Part shown: positions 31,261 to 42,004 of the stretch, piece after piece
Position numbering within the stretch: the stretch's first letter is position 1
Layout: every line of letters starts with the position of its first letter
Source: Nemertoderma westbladi
Taxonomy: Eukaryota > Xenacoelomorpha > Nemertodermatida > Nemertodermatidae
Direction: 5' to 3'
NCBI GenBank assembly: GCA_032718475.1
Contig: JAUCBJ010009070.1
Location: 1-51,659, forward strand
Length of the DNA stretch: 51,659 bases
The notes under the pieces: model-generated
The model's database searches: none
Told to the model about the DNA's origin: nothing
The model's input: the letters and a program-made list of their open reading frames with translations, nothing else
Made by a program: the position numbers and the translations under genes

Positions 31261-31275
31261 AGTTAACAATAAACA

Positions 31276-31503
31276 CAATATTGCAATGTTCTAGAGTTAA
31301 TATACGGAAATAAAAAACCTTCAGCGAATAAAATTGTAATAATCACTTCTGCCTTATCCTTCAGCAAATTAACCTAATATAATAACCTCGGCCTGCGGCC
31401 CCTGTAATTATACAGGTTAATTTGCATCTGGAACGGCATCAGTGATTATTCAGTTTTATTCGTTATTATTTCCGTATATTAACTCTAGAACATTGCAATA
31501 TTG
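31276..31503. repeat. Long palindrome, MITE-like
   Basis: The arms 31276-31313 and 31466-31503 are perfect 38-bp inverted complements (CAATATTGCAATGTTCTAGA...). The inner parts continue to pair with mismatches (CGAATAAAA..AATAATCAC, GCAAATTAACCT) up to a GC-rich centre near 31385-31405 (GGCCTGCGGCC). The whole ~230 bp could form one stem-loop. It is probably a small non-autonomous DNA element or a foldback remnant; target duplications were not identified. Confidence 0.75.
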
Positions 31504-31524
31504 TATGTATATTACATATCAAGC

Positions 31525-31920
31525 AACCCTATCAAAGCTCCAATAAGGATTTCTGAAGGGACACTCAACTGAAACTTGCTTTATCTTTCTCGATAACTAT
31601 ATACGTAATGCTGCTGATTGCGGGCATCTAACAGGAAAGGTCATAATAGACCTTAAGCATTAGACACGGTAAACCATAATATTGTCCTTATGACATTGAA
31701 ACACATGGCGGGGCTAGACCGTACATCTGTCAACTGGTTTAAATCATATCCCTCGAATCGTAGCCAGGTTGTTAGTGTCCAGGGTGTATTAGCAGATGAA
31801 CAACCTATAGATGATGGCTTTACCTCAAGGTGGAATACTTCCCATATTATTGTTCCTTTCACATATAAATGACTCTGACCAGGCGGTAGACTGCCCGACG
31901 CCTAAGTTCGCTGATGATCA
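31525..31920 (+). pseudogene. Decayed LINE reverse transcriptase fragment
   Basis: Frames broken by several shifts show consecutive RT landmarks: NAADCGHLTGKVIIDLK, then DTVNHNIVLMTLKHMAGL, WFKSYPSNRSQ, LPQGGILPILLFLSHIND and KFADDQLTI. This is a CR1/L2-type RT palm, disrupted by at least two frameshifts. It ends exactly where the 30-bp satellite begins, just after the FADD catalytic motif. Confidence 0.7.
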
Positions 31921-34900
31921 ACTAACCATCCCTGCTAACATTTTGACCCAACTAACCATCCCTGCTAACATTTTGACCCAACTAACCATCCCTGCTAAAA
32001 TTTTGGCCCAACTAACCATCCCTGCTAACATTTTGACCCAACTAACCATCCCTGCTAACATTTTGAACCAACTAACCATCCCTGCTAACATTTTGACCCA
32101 ACTAACCATCCCTGCTAACATTTTGACCCAACTAACCATCCCTGCTAACATTTTGACCCAACTAACCATCCCTGCTAATATTTTGACCCAACTAACCATC
32201 CCTGCTAACATTTTGACCTAACTAACCATCCCTGCTAACATTTTGACCCAACTAACCATCCCTGCTAACATTTTGACCCAACTAACCATCCCTGCTAACA
32301 TTTTGACCTAACTAACCATCCCTGCTAACATTTTGACCCAACTAAACATCCCTGCTAACATTTTGACCCAACTAACCATCCCTGCTAACATTTTGACCCA
32401 ACTAACCATCCCTGCTAACATTTTGACCCAACTAACCATCCCTGCTAACATTTTGACCCAACTAACCATCCCTGCTAACATTTTGACCCAACTAACCATC
32501 CCTGCTAACATTTTGACCCAACTAACCATCCCTGCTAACATTTTGACCCAACTAACCATCCCTGCTAACATTTTGACCCAACTAACCATCCATGCTAACA
32601 TTTTGACCCAACTAACCATCCCTGCTAACATTTTGACCCAACTAACCATCCCTGCTAACATTTTGACCTAACTAACCATCCCTGCTAACATTTTGACCCA
32701 ACTAACCATCCCTGCTAACATTTTGACCCAACTAACCATCCGTGCTAACATTTTGACTAAACTAACCATCCCTGCTAACATTTTGACCCAACTAACCATC
32801 CCTGCTAACATTTTGACCTAACTAACCATCCCTGCTAACATTTTGACCCAAGTAACCATCCCTGCTAACATTTTGACCCAACTAACCATCCGTGCTAACA
32901 TTTTGACTAAACTAACCATCCCTGCTAACATTTTGACCCAACTAAACATCCCTGCTAACATTTTGACCGAACTAACCATCCCTGCTAACATTTTGACCCA
33001 ACTAACCATCCCTGCTAACATTTTGACCCAACTAACCATCCCTGCTAAAATTTCGGCCCAACTAACCATCCCTGCTAACATTTTGACCCAACTAACCATC
33101 CCTGCTAACATTTTGAACCAACTAACCATCCCTGCTAACATTTTGACCCAACTAACCATCCCTGCTAATATTTTGACCCAACTAACCATCCCTGCTAACA
33201 TTTTGACCCAACTAACCATCCCTGCTAATATTTTGACCCAACTAACCATCCCTGCTAACATTTTGACCTAACTAACCATCCCTGCTAACATTTTGACCCA
33301 ACTAACCATCCCTGCTAACATTTTGACCCAACTAACCATCCGTGCTAACATTTTGACTCAACTAACCATCCCTGCTAACATTTTGACCCAACTAAACATC
33401 CCTGCTAACATTTTGACCGAACTAACCATCCCTGCTAACATTTTGACCCAACTAACCATCCCTGCTAACATTTTGACCCAACTAACCATCCCTGCTAACA
33501 TTTTGAACCAACTAACCATCCCTGCAAACATTTTGACCCAACTAACCATCCCTGCTAACATTTTGACCCAACTAACCATCCCTGCTAACATTTTGACCCA
33601 ACTTACCATCCCTGATAACATTTTGACCCAACTAACCATCCCTGCTAACATTTTGACCCAACTAACCATCCCTGCTAACATTTTGACCCAACTAACCATC
33701 CCTGCTAACATTTTGACCCAACTAACCATCCCTGCTAACATTTTGACCCAACTAACCATCCCTGCTAACATTTTGACCTAACTAACCATCCCTGCTGACA
33801 TTTTGACCCAACTAACCATCCCTGCTAACATTTTGACCCAACTAACCATCCCTGTTAACATTTTGACCCAACTTACCATCCCTGCTAACATTTTGACCCA
33901 ACTAACCATCCCTGCTAACATTTTGAACCAACTAACCATCCCTGCAAACATTTTGACCCAACTAACCATCCCTGCTAACATTTTGACCCAACTAACCATC
34001 CCTGCTAACATTTTGACCCAACTTACCATACCATCCCTGCTAACATTTTGACCCAACTAACCATCCCTGCTAACATTTTGACCCAACTAACCATCCCTGC
34101 TAACATTTTGACCCAACTAACCATCCCTGCTAACATTTTGACCCAACTAACCATCCCTGCTAACATTTTGACCCAACTAACCATCCCTGCTAACATTTTG
34201 ACCCAACTAACCATCACTGCTAACATTTTGACCCAACTAACCATCCGTGCTAACATTTTGACTAAACTAACCATCCCTGCTAACATTATGACCCAACTAA
34301 CCATCCCTGCTAACATTTTGACCGAACTAACCATTCCTGCTAATATTTTGACCCAACTAACCATCCCTGCTAACATTTTGACCCAACTAACCATCCCTGC
34401 TAACATTTTGACCCAACTAACCATCCCTGCTAACATTTTGACCCAACTAACCATCCCTGCTAACATTTTGACCAAACTAACCATCCCTGCTAACATTTTG
34501 ACCTAACTAACCATCCCTGCTGACATTTTGACTCAACTAACCATCCCTGCTAACATTTTGACCCAACTAACCATCCCTGTTAACATTTTGACCCAACTTA
34601 CCATCCCTGCTAACATTTTGACCCAACTAACCATCCCTGCTAACATTTTGAACCAACTAACAATCCCTGCAAACATTTTGACCCAACTAACCATCCCTGC
34701 TAACATTTTGACCCAACTAACCATCCCTGCTAACATTTTGACCCAACTTACCATACCATCCCTGCTAACATTTTGACCCAACTAACCATCCCTGCTAACA
34801 TTTTGACCCAACTAACCATCCCTGCTAACATTTTGACCCAACTAACCATCGCTGCTAACATTTTGACCCAACTAACCATCCCTGCTAACATTTTGACCCA

Positions 34901-36310
34901 ACTAACCATCCCTGCTAACATTTTGACCCAACTAACCATCCCTGCTAACATTTTGACCCAACTAACCATCCGTGCTAACATTTTGACTAAACTAACCATC
35001 CCTGCTAACATTTTGACCCAACTAAACATCCCTGCTAACATTTTGACCGAACTAACCATCCCTGCTAATATTTTGACCCAACTAACCATCCCTGCTAACA
35101 TTTTGACCCAACTAACCATCCCTGCTAAAATTTTGGCCCAACTAACCATCCCTGCTAACATTTTGACCCAACTAACCATCCCTGCTAACATTTTGAACCA
35201 ACTAACCATCCCTGCTAACATTTTGACCCAACTAACCATCCCTGCTAACATTTTGACCCAACTAACCATCCCTGCTAACATTTTGACCCAACTAACCATC
35301 CCTGCTAATATTTTGACCCAACTAACCATCCCTGCTAACATTTTGACCCAACTAACCATCCCTGCTAACATTTTGACCCAACTAACCATCCCTGCTAACA
35401 TTTTGACCCAACTAACCATCCCTGCTAATATTTTGACCCAACTAACCATCCCTGCTAACATTTTGACCCAACTAACCATCCGTGCTAACATTTTGACTCA
35501 ACTAACCATCCCTGCTAACATTTTGACCCAACTAAACATCCCTGCTAACATTTTGACCGAACTAACCATCCCTGCTAACATTTTGACCCAACTAACCATC
35601 CCTGCTAACATTTTGACCCAACTAACCACCCCTGCTAACATTTTGAACCAACTAACCATCCCTGCAAACATTTTGACCCAACTAACCATCCCTGCTAACA
35701 TTTTGACCCAACTAACCATCCCTGCTAACATTTTGACCCAACTTACCATCCCTGCTAACATTTTGACCCAACTAACCATCCCTGCTAACATTTTGACCCA
35801 ACTAACCATCCCTGCTAACATTTTGACCCAACTAACCATCCCTGCTAACATTTTGACCCAACTTACCATCCCTGCTAACATTTTGACCCAACTAACCATC
35901 CCTGCTAACATTTTGACCTAACTAACCATCCCTGCTAACATTTTGACCCAATTAACCATCCCTGCTAACATTTTGACCCAACTAACCATCCGTGCTAACA
36001 TTTTGACTAAACTAACCATCCCTGCTAACATTTTGACCCAACTAAACATCCCTGCTAACATTTTGACCGAACTAACCATCCCTGCTAACATTTTGACCCA
36101 ACTAACCATCCCTGCTAACATTTTGACCCAACTAACCATCCCTGCTAACATTTTGACCCAACTAACCATCCCTGCTAACATTTTGACCCAACTAACCATC
36201 CCTGCTAACATTTTGACCCAACTAACCATCCCTGCTAACATTTTGACCCAACTAACCATCCCTGCTAACATTTTGACCCAACTAACCATCCCTGCTAACA
36301 TTTTGAACCA
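31921..36310. repeat. 30-bp minisatellite, about 146 units
   Basis: A 4.39-kb array of ACTAACCATCCCTGCTAACA followed by TTTTGACCCA. Because the period is 30, one frame on each strand stays open for long distances (10-residue repeats LTIPANILTQ and MLAGMVSWVK); variant units with GACCTAAC supply the stops. Marker variants recur in order (CGTGCT, AACATCC, GACCGA), and a 5-bp insertion (TTACCATACCATCCC) occurs at 34023 and 34748, so blocks of about 510 and 725 bp were themselves duplicated. I do not treat the long frames as genes. Confidence 0.97.
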
Positions 36311-37714
36311 ATATTTACAATTTTTACTGCAGTCTTAGTTCCCGTATACTATATCTTATTTCAACCTAGTACAGCCTTCTGCATTTTATATGTTTCCGTA
36401 TCATTAATTGTTGCCATCGACTAAGCCTAACCGGTTAATTACTTTCAGCGATCATATCTATATTTGACACATTTTATAATTTTTACTTTAACCCTTTTTG
36501 CCCTTTTTAGAATCAATATTAATACTTTCATGTATAGTCGTTTGCCCGTTTGCATATTATTTTTTATTCATAACTTTAAATTGCTGCCATCTTTTATGGA
36601 CACACACCTCGTGCTTTGCGAGGACCCACATGGAAACGAGGTACGCCTCATGTGGCTATCAAATTACGGATAATTTTAACCTATATAGCATAGAACCACT
36701 ATGTACACCTATTTTACCTATCAAACATATTCATTATACACGTACAATAGTAAGTAGCTAATCACCTAAAAGTGAGTTAATCAAAGTAACTGTAATTAAT
36801 AGGATATCAATGTTGTATTATCAATTGTACTGTACAACCTGTTACAATTTTTAACATTTTTAAACTCATGTTTTTAATTAAGTCTACTTTAGTAATACGC
36901 TATACTGTACTATTATGTATAATAATGTTTGTTTTTAATAGATATGTGTACTATCTATATTATCACTAATAAATCAATATCAATATAAGCCTATACACAA
37001 TACGGTATATACACCAAGACTGGTAAAATAGTGTCTCTTTGTGATGACACGGACTCCCCCCTTAATTCACATAGAAATCTTTATTAAGAACTGCCAGGTT
37101 ACTTTCTGTAAGGAATCCTAGAAATAAAACCGTGTTGACAATGAGTGAGTGATCAAATTTAAAAACGGCTCTAACTAACGATTTTCGTAATATTTTGACT
37201 ATAGATACATAGGCCAAATGTAGGATCACTCGCAAATATTTAGAGCTAATGGGCGAGTGGTCTACGAATGGAACGCTCTGATTGGCCGAAACTCAAATTC
37301 GATAAATATCGACTAGAATTAAACGAAACTCGTCCATACATGCTAGGAACATCCCTCGCCTAAGTCACAACATCCTGAGTGGGCCAGGGGTCTATAAGAT
37401 TTTATGGGCATATGAGGCCCTTCGGGCAGAAATATGTACCAAATCTTATTTCAACTCTTAATTCTTGACTCTGCAGTAGCTTGCGTTGTTGCAAGATTAA
37501 TATATATATAACAATGTCTGAGTATCGTTAGATTGCAAAAATTATCGTTCGCTGTAGGCCAAAACGCTATATTAAAGGTAATGGTGTAATCGTACAGATC
37601 AAACATAGTTCATAAAACGTTTAATAATATGAAATATTTCATTCAATATGCAATTAATTCTATAATTCGAATATATCATATGAAATAAAGTATAAATATT
37701 TCTTGTCATTTTCA
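36311..37714. other. AT-rich intergenic / 3' flank of lectin gene
   Basis: No coding gene is seen. On the minus strand this follows the last exon of the TSP1-lectin gene. An AATAAA on that strand near 37080-37085 could serve as its poly(A) signal, but it is about 630 bases past the stop. Confidence 0.4.
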
Positions 37715-37889
37715 TCAGATTTCATCGTATGGGAAAGTTAATTCCGGGTATCTGCAGTACCATCTGGTATCCCAAGATTTGTATGAACCAACAAATGCAT
37801 CATAACCACAGTATCCCGTAATACCGCCAAACCTTCCACACCTTTGCTTGTCATTGCATCTTTGACGGGCTCCTCCTGTGCAATCCTTC
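37715..37889 (-). CDS. TSP1-lectin gene, terminal exon: second half of SUEL-type lectin domain
   Basis: Acceptor TTTTTTTCAG (AG 37890-37891), one leading base, 57 codons, TGA at 37715-37717. Landmarks: DCTGG, RQRCNDKQRC, GYCGYDAFVGSYKSW and RWYCRYPE. SUEL/rhamnose-binding lectin domains end with a C-x-G-K-x-x-C stretch, a (F)G-x-D-x-C-x-G-T-x-K-Y-L segment and a final V-x-Y-x-C; this exon follows that plan with some substitutions (GSYKSW for GTYKYL). It needs an incoming phase-2 intron, which the exon at 41316-41445 provides. The product would be secreted and may bind galactose or rhamnose. A family assignment by eye; a profile search would settle it. Confidence 0.7.
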
Positions 37890-39899
37890 CTGAAAAAAAC
37901 AATTCAAAAATATTCAATTATTTACAGATATATAAATTCGCTGCTTAATTGTTGAAATTTTTGGTCATTTCCCATACGATTTTTGTTATAATCTTTTAAT
38001 AATTTTTCAGATTAGTCTTCAAATATCTATACCTAGAGATCTTTGTCTGCTAGGTTTTAGGAATGTCTAAGGAATGTGTTACAATATATGGCGCTGTGTA
38101 CTGAAGCAGCCCATTATACAGTATAAAGTATTTTAGATAAGTCATAATAATGTACAGCCGTGATTAGATAGGGACAATAAAATATCCAAGTTTATATATT
38201 TCATCCGTTTTTCTACAGTATGTAGTTTGCATATGTAATTTTATAATAAAATCTTAGTAAATAACATTTATGGTGGCGAACTCTTATAAAACCTTAATAC
38301 GAATTTGCCGTTTATCAATATTGACTGAATTAATTGTGTATTTGTGTTAATTTCCTTTTATATTTCTCCCTAAATTGGCTTTATATCGAATTTATGCTTA
38401 ATGTGCTTTAATAATCGCGAAATTAATGTTACGGCCAGCAATCTATAAGCCCACCGGGACAGAATTCATTACCATATAATATGGTAATAATTTGTGAAAT
38501 AGGGGGAAAGGGATCACAACCCGGCTTCCCCATTGGTCCAGCTGTTCTAGGTTAGTCTAATGGTGGCATGGTTTGCTGGACCAATGAAACGATTATTGCG
38601 TCATACCTATTTCGTCAGCTATAAATTGGCTGTGTTGCGGTATGTGCTTAATGTTATACGGTCAGACGATTATTCTGCTTCAGTATACCTGTTAGTTTTT
38701 CTGTACCCGTTTCCGTTTCTGTATGATTTGAATTCTTTGCTATTTCTTTTCTCCCAATTATATAAATTGTTGATGATGATTCTGCTGATTACTTCTTAAT
38801 TACAATCTCGAATAATGATTCCTGCATTGACTCTTGATTTCTATGTAATTGAGATGTGATAATCCTTACTGGGATTTCTTTCAGACTGTCAGACTGTTTG
38901 CGAACGCATGCGCCGATACGGTAGCTATTTGTTTTAGCATGGAGGGCTAAGGTACCGGTAGGCGCGGCGGGTGCACCGGGGAAGCGGCGGAGGGAAGTAC
39001 AGAAGATCCAATGTGGGGCAACACTGGCGGGGGGCCACCATTGCGGTCGGGCTAATCAGTTAAGGACCGGGGACCGGTCGTCATTACAGTATTTAGGGGC
39101 TGACAATCCAGGTTTCGTCTCAACCTTGTAGCGTTAGAGGGTATAATTGGGGTTTTAGTTAGTAGGCCTAGGTGTGGCTTTGGGTGGCCTGTGCTTTTTA
39201 CACTAGTATGCTGATATACTAACGTACGGGTGTTTTAGTACACTAGCTGACTGGCGCTGCTAGCGCTATCTGCCATACTACTAGCTTATTGCTACGCTAT
39301 TTATGTTGTGTTGCTAAAGAGTGCCTGATTCTTGAATGTGAATGCTTAGATAGGCGCTGTTTCCCTTGATTGCTTTCCATTTCTTAGTTTATGCTTATTA
39401 ATTGCTGATTAGGTCAAAATAATACAGTATTTAGGCTGTTGCTAGTACAACCCAGTACGTATTAAATTAGAAGTACGTATTCTGGAATACCTAGTAATTA
39501 GTATGCAAATTCGTATTTATGACACTGTAATTAATTTAGCGATGTTAAAATAAAATAAAGAATTTGTACGCAGCATAGCGGATAGTAGTTTAGGTAATTG
39601 TTTTAGAATACCATAGACTATTCACGCTAGGCGGTTATTTGAAAATAGCGGGGCAACGGGCTGACAGCAGTATCCAGTATACAGTAGTAAATTCGCTGGT
39701 CTAAAGCCAGCAAAAGGCCAAGTTTAGACATTAAGAAAATAAATAGATTTATTCCGTTATTAAAATAATATTAAAATATTCTCACATTCGACATATTCTG
39801 CCCTGTAAATTCCAGTGTTTCTGTGATAAGTGAACACCGAGTGTCAGACCACCCGCACTCATTTTAAGTAGCTTAGGGAGCCGATTCAGGTTTATTGTT
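37890..39899. other. Intron between the two lectin exons, left part
   Basis: About 2 kb between the terminal lectin exon and the RTE-like LINE. It is mainly AT-rich, with a GC-rich patch at about 38945-39090. Apart from a possible promoter-like cluster at 38532-38630, nothing is recognised. The plus-strand frame at 38560-38799 has no family features. Confidence 0.4.
38532..38630 (+). promoter_or_regulatory. Possible promoter: mirrored CCAAT boxes, CRE-like site, TATA
   Basis: ATTGGTCCAGC (38532-38542) and its exact inverted complement GCTGGACCAAT (38575-38585) place two CCAAT boxes face to face. A CRE-like TGCGTCAT follows at 38598-38605 and TATAAAT at 38620. The order and spacing resemble a polymerase II promoter, possibly of a buried LTR element. 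No coding region downstream was recognised, so this stays tentative. Confidence 0.3.
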
Positions 39900-41285
39900 T
39901 TGGATATTCCTGCGTGGCTCATAGATTCGAACAGTTAGCTCTCTGTTGAGCAATCAACTGAGAAAGGAGCAAGCGATTTGTCGGAGTCAATGTAAACCCG
40001 AGTAAAAGTAGAGTATTATTACAAAATTCTAGATTTTTAAATATACTACTACTAGGATCGGCATGCTGCATTGCAGCTGCATTTTTAAGAATCCTGTGCC
40101 GGCTTGTCAACAAAATTGCACCGCCACAACTCCCTATCACCCATGACATTTGCTAGATCATCCGCATCTTTAAGGCCAGTGTCCTTTAAGATGCGTCTCA
40201 AGAAAGTCATGGGCTGTCCACCATGCTTATTCACTCCATGAGGCTGCCAAAGTACAAGATTATGCACTGGCTGGTCCTCACGGCGAAAGCAATGTCCTGC
40301 AAAGCGGAGGCGATTTTGTTCTAGTGTCAAGCTTGGGGGAACCAATGAGACACCTCCAATGTTATATAGTGTCTGGTTGGAGATGTGTGCATTGTACTTG
40401 ACACAATGAACCCGGCGTAGCATTCTTGTGAATGTGCCATCCAGAGATTTGGTGTCCTCAGCAGTTAGAGCCCAGCATGGACTCCCATAGAGGAGTACTG
40501 GAACTACTGCTGCTCTAAATAATCGGACCTTAAGTTTCCGATTAATTCTCGGTGACTTCCAAATCCTGGAAAGTCTATTCAAGGCTGCCCATGCCTTTCC
40601 CTTACGTATTCGAAGGTCCTCACCTGACTTCCGGATCCATGATCCCAGGTAACAGAAGTCGTCCACATGCTCAAGCATACCATCCTTTGAGCTTATGCTC
40701 ATCCGATCAGAGACTTGCTGAGGACTTTCAAAGTTAACTGTCAGAATTTTGGTCTTTCTGGAGTTAATAAAAAGACCAACACTAGAAGCAGCATGTTCTA
40801 ATGAGCTGAGGAGCCGTTGGGCTCCCTCTAATGATTCTGAGAGTACTCCTAAGTCATCAGCAAAGTCTAGATCAGTTAGGTACTTGGCAGGATTTCCTCG
40901 ACTTCTGGAGCCAGTAGGTGGAGTTATCATCACCCCATCATCATTATGATGATCTAAGGACATGCGTAGAACATAGTCAACCACAATAATGAACAAGAAT
41001 GGTGCAAGTGTGTCTCCTTGGAGGACGCCCCATAACACTTCAAATGGTTCTGTGTCACCGTCAACAGTAGACACAAATGTTGTCGAACCATCGTATACTG
41101 ATCTGATTGCTGCAATAATTTCATCAGGAATCCCATATAATGAAAGTATGCTGAACATACGTGAGCGAGAGACTGAATCAAAGGCCTTGAAGAAGTCAAC
41201 AAAGATAACAGCCAGATGCCTGTCTTTCTTTTTTGATAATTCTTCAATTATCCGTCTAAGTGCCAAAATGGGCTCCAAATTTTTA
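39900..41285 (-). mobile_element. 5'-truncated RTE-like LINE in a lectin-gene intron
   Basis: It contains only the RT and C-terminal portion of an RTE-like element in the same orientation as the host gene. The 5' junction falls near 41281, 30 bases inside the intron from the lectin exon donor. The 3' end is not defined. Confidence 0.65.
40085..41278 (-). pseudogene. RTE-like reverse transcriptase, 5'-truncated
   Basis: 397 open codons to a natural stop at 40085. RT motifs: EPILALRRIIEEL, FVDFFKAFDSVSR (about 27-39), GVLQGDTLAPFLF (84-96), DLDFADD with FADD at 139-142, and thumb residues INSRKTKILTVN. The C-terminal region has CYLGSWI, AWAALNRLSRIWKSP, LLYGSPCWALT, the typical RTE-like tail (RLRFAGHCFRR, LVLWQPHG). 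The frame starts abruptly with no ATG, and the endonuclease is missing. RT is intact in frame, but without endonuclease it would not be autonomous. The endonuclease copies at 42397-46800 may be from a related family. Confidence 0.8.
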
Positions 41286-41315
41286 AATATAAGAGTTTAA
41301 ATAAATACGACTAAC

Positions 41316-41445
41316 GATTTTCCTAGATGCCACAACCAGACCCATCTCCCACACTGTGTCCTAACTTGTCCACTCTCTACGACAATGGTTCGACCCTCTG
41401 GGCATCCGAACTCTATTCCGTCTGCCTCACATGCTTTACTACTTT
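41316..41445 (-). CDS. TSP1-lectin gene exon: first half of SUEL-type lectin domain
   Basis: Acceptor TTATTTTCAG (41446-41448), two leading bases, 42 codons, two trailing bases, donor ATC|GTTAGT (41315 down). The frame gives KACEADGIEFGCPEGRTIVV, close to the ACEG..L.L.C..G..I.I opening of SUEL-type lectins, with a further Cys (TQCG). Incoming phase 1 matches the TSP1 exon, and outgoing phase 2 matches the terminal exon. The next intron holds the RTE-like LINE only 30 bases from this donor. The C-terminal WVWLWHLG stretch is unusual for the family, so the true donor may lie a little earlier. Confidence 0.65.
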
Positions 41446-41481
41446 CTGAAAATAAATAACATAAAACTGGCCTTGAGTACG

Positions 41482-41662
41482 AGCCCCTAAAGGGACATGA
41501 AAAAAAAAAAATTATGTTATACGAACGACATACTAAGTCGTGCGAACGACTTAACTAACTCGTGCGAACGACATACTAAGTCGTGCGAACGACTTACTAA
41601 GTGGTGCGAACGACATACTAAGTTGTGCGAAATTTTTTTTTTCTCATGTCCCTTTAGGGGCT
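41482..41662. mobile_element. 181-bp MITE with internal 20-bp repeats
   Basis: Terminal inverted repeats AGCCCCTAAAGGGACATGA (41482 on) and TCATGTCCCTTTAGGGGCT (to 41662) flank A-run and T-run linkers. The core is about five copies of a 20-bp unit, GTGCGAACGACATACTAAGT, which itself holds AGTCGT/ACGACT inverted motifs. GTAC lies on both outer sides (41477 and 41665), a possible 4-bp target duplication. Non-coding. Confidence 0.75.
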
Positions 41663-42004
41663 CCGTACTTGAGCGAGTAAGGATGAAATGTTCGTTTATT
41701 AACTACACCTCTACTTAATTTACAGTATGTACAAAAATAACTGAATGTATTTAGACAAATATATATTGTATTTAGTAAATACGATTCCAATGGATTTATA
41801 ATAATTGTAATAAGGTTTATTTAAGGGTGGCGGGGGGGGGGGGGGGGGGGGGGGGTGTACACCATTTTCGGACAACTCTTCGATTTATCTCTCTCAGCGT
41901 TTCAAAATTGTTTGGTTTTGGCTATAATTTGGAATATATAGGTAGCTAATATGCTATTCGCATATTAGGTCAGATTTTCTGGTCAGGTCAGGTATTCTAG
42001 GTCA
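41663..42004. other. Intronic spacer with long G homopolymer
   Basis: AT-rich sequence with a run of about 27 G at 41830-41856. Nothing else is recognised before the RTE-like 5' leader. Confidence 0.5.

Noticed and set aside
31811-36338. Long frames of LTIPANILTQ and MLAGMVSWVK repeats on both strands
   Set aside because: They follow from a 30-bp period without stops; apart from the RT remnant at the start there is no gene evidence.
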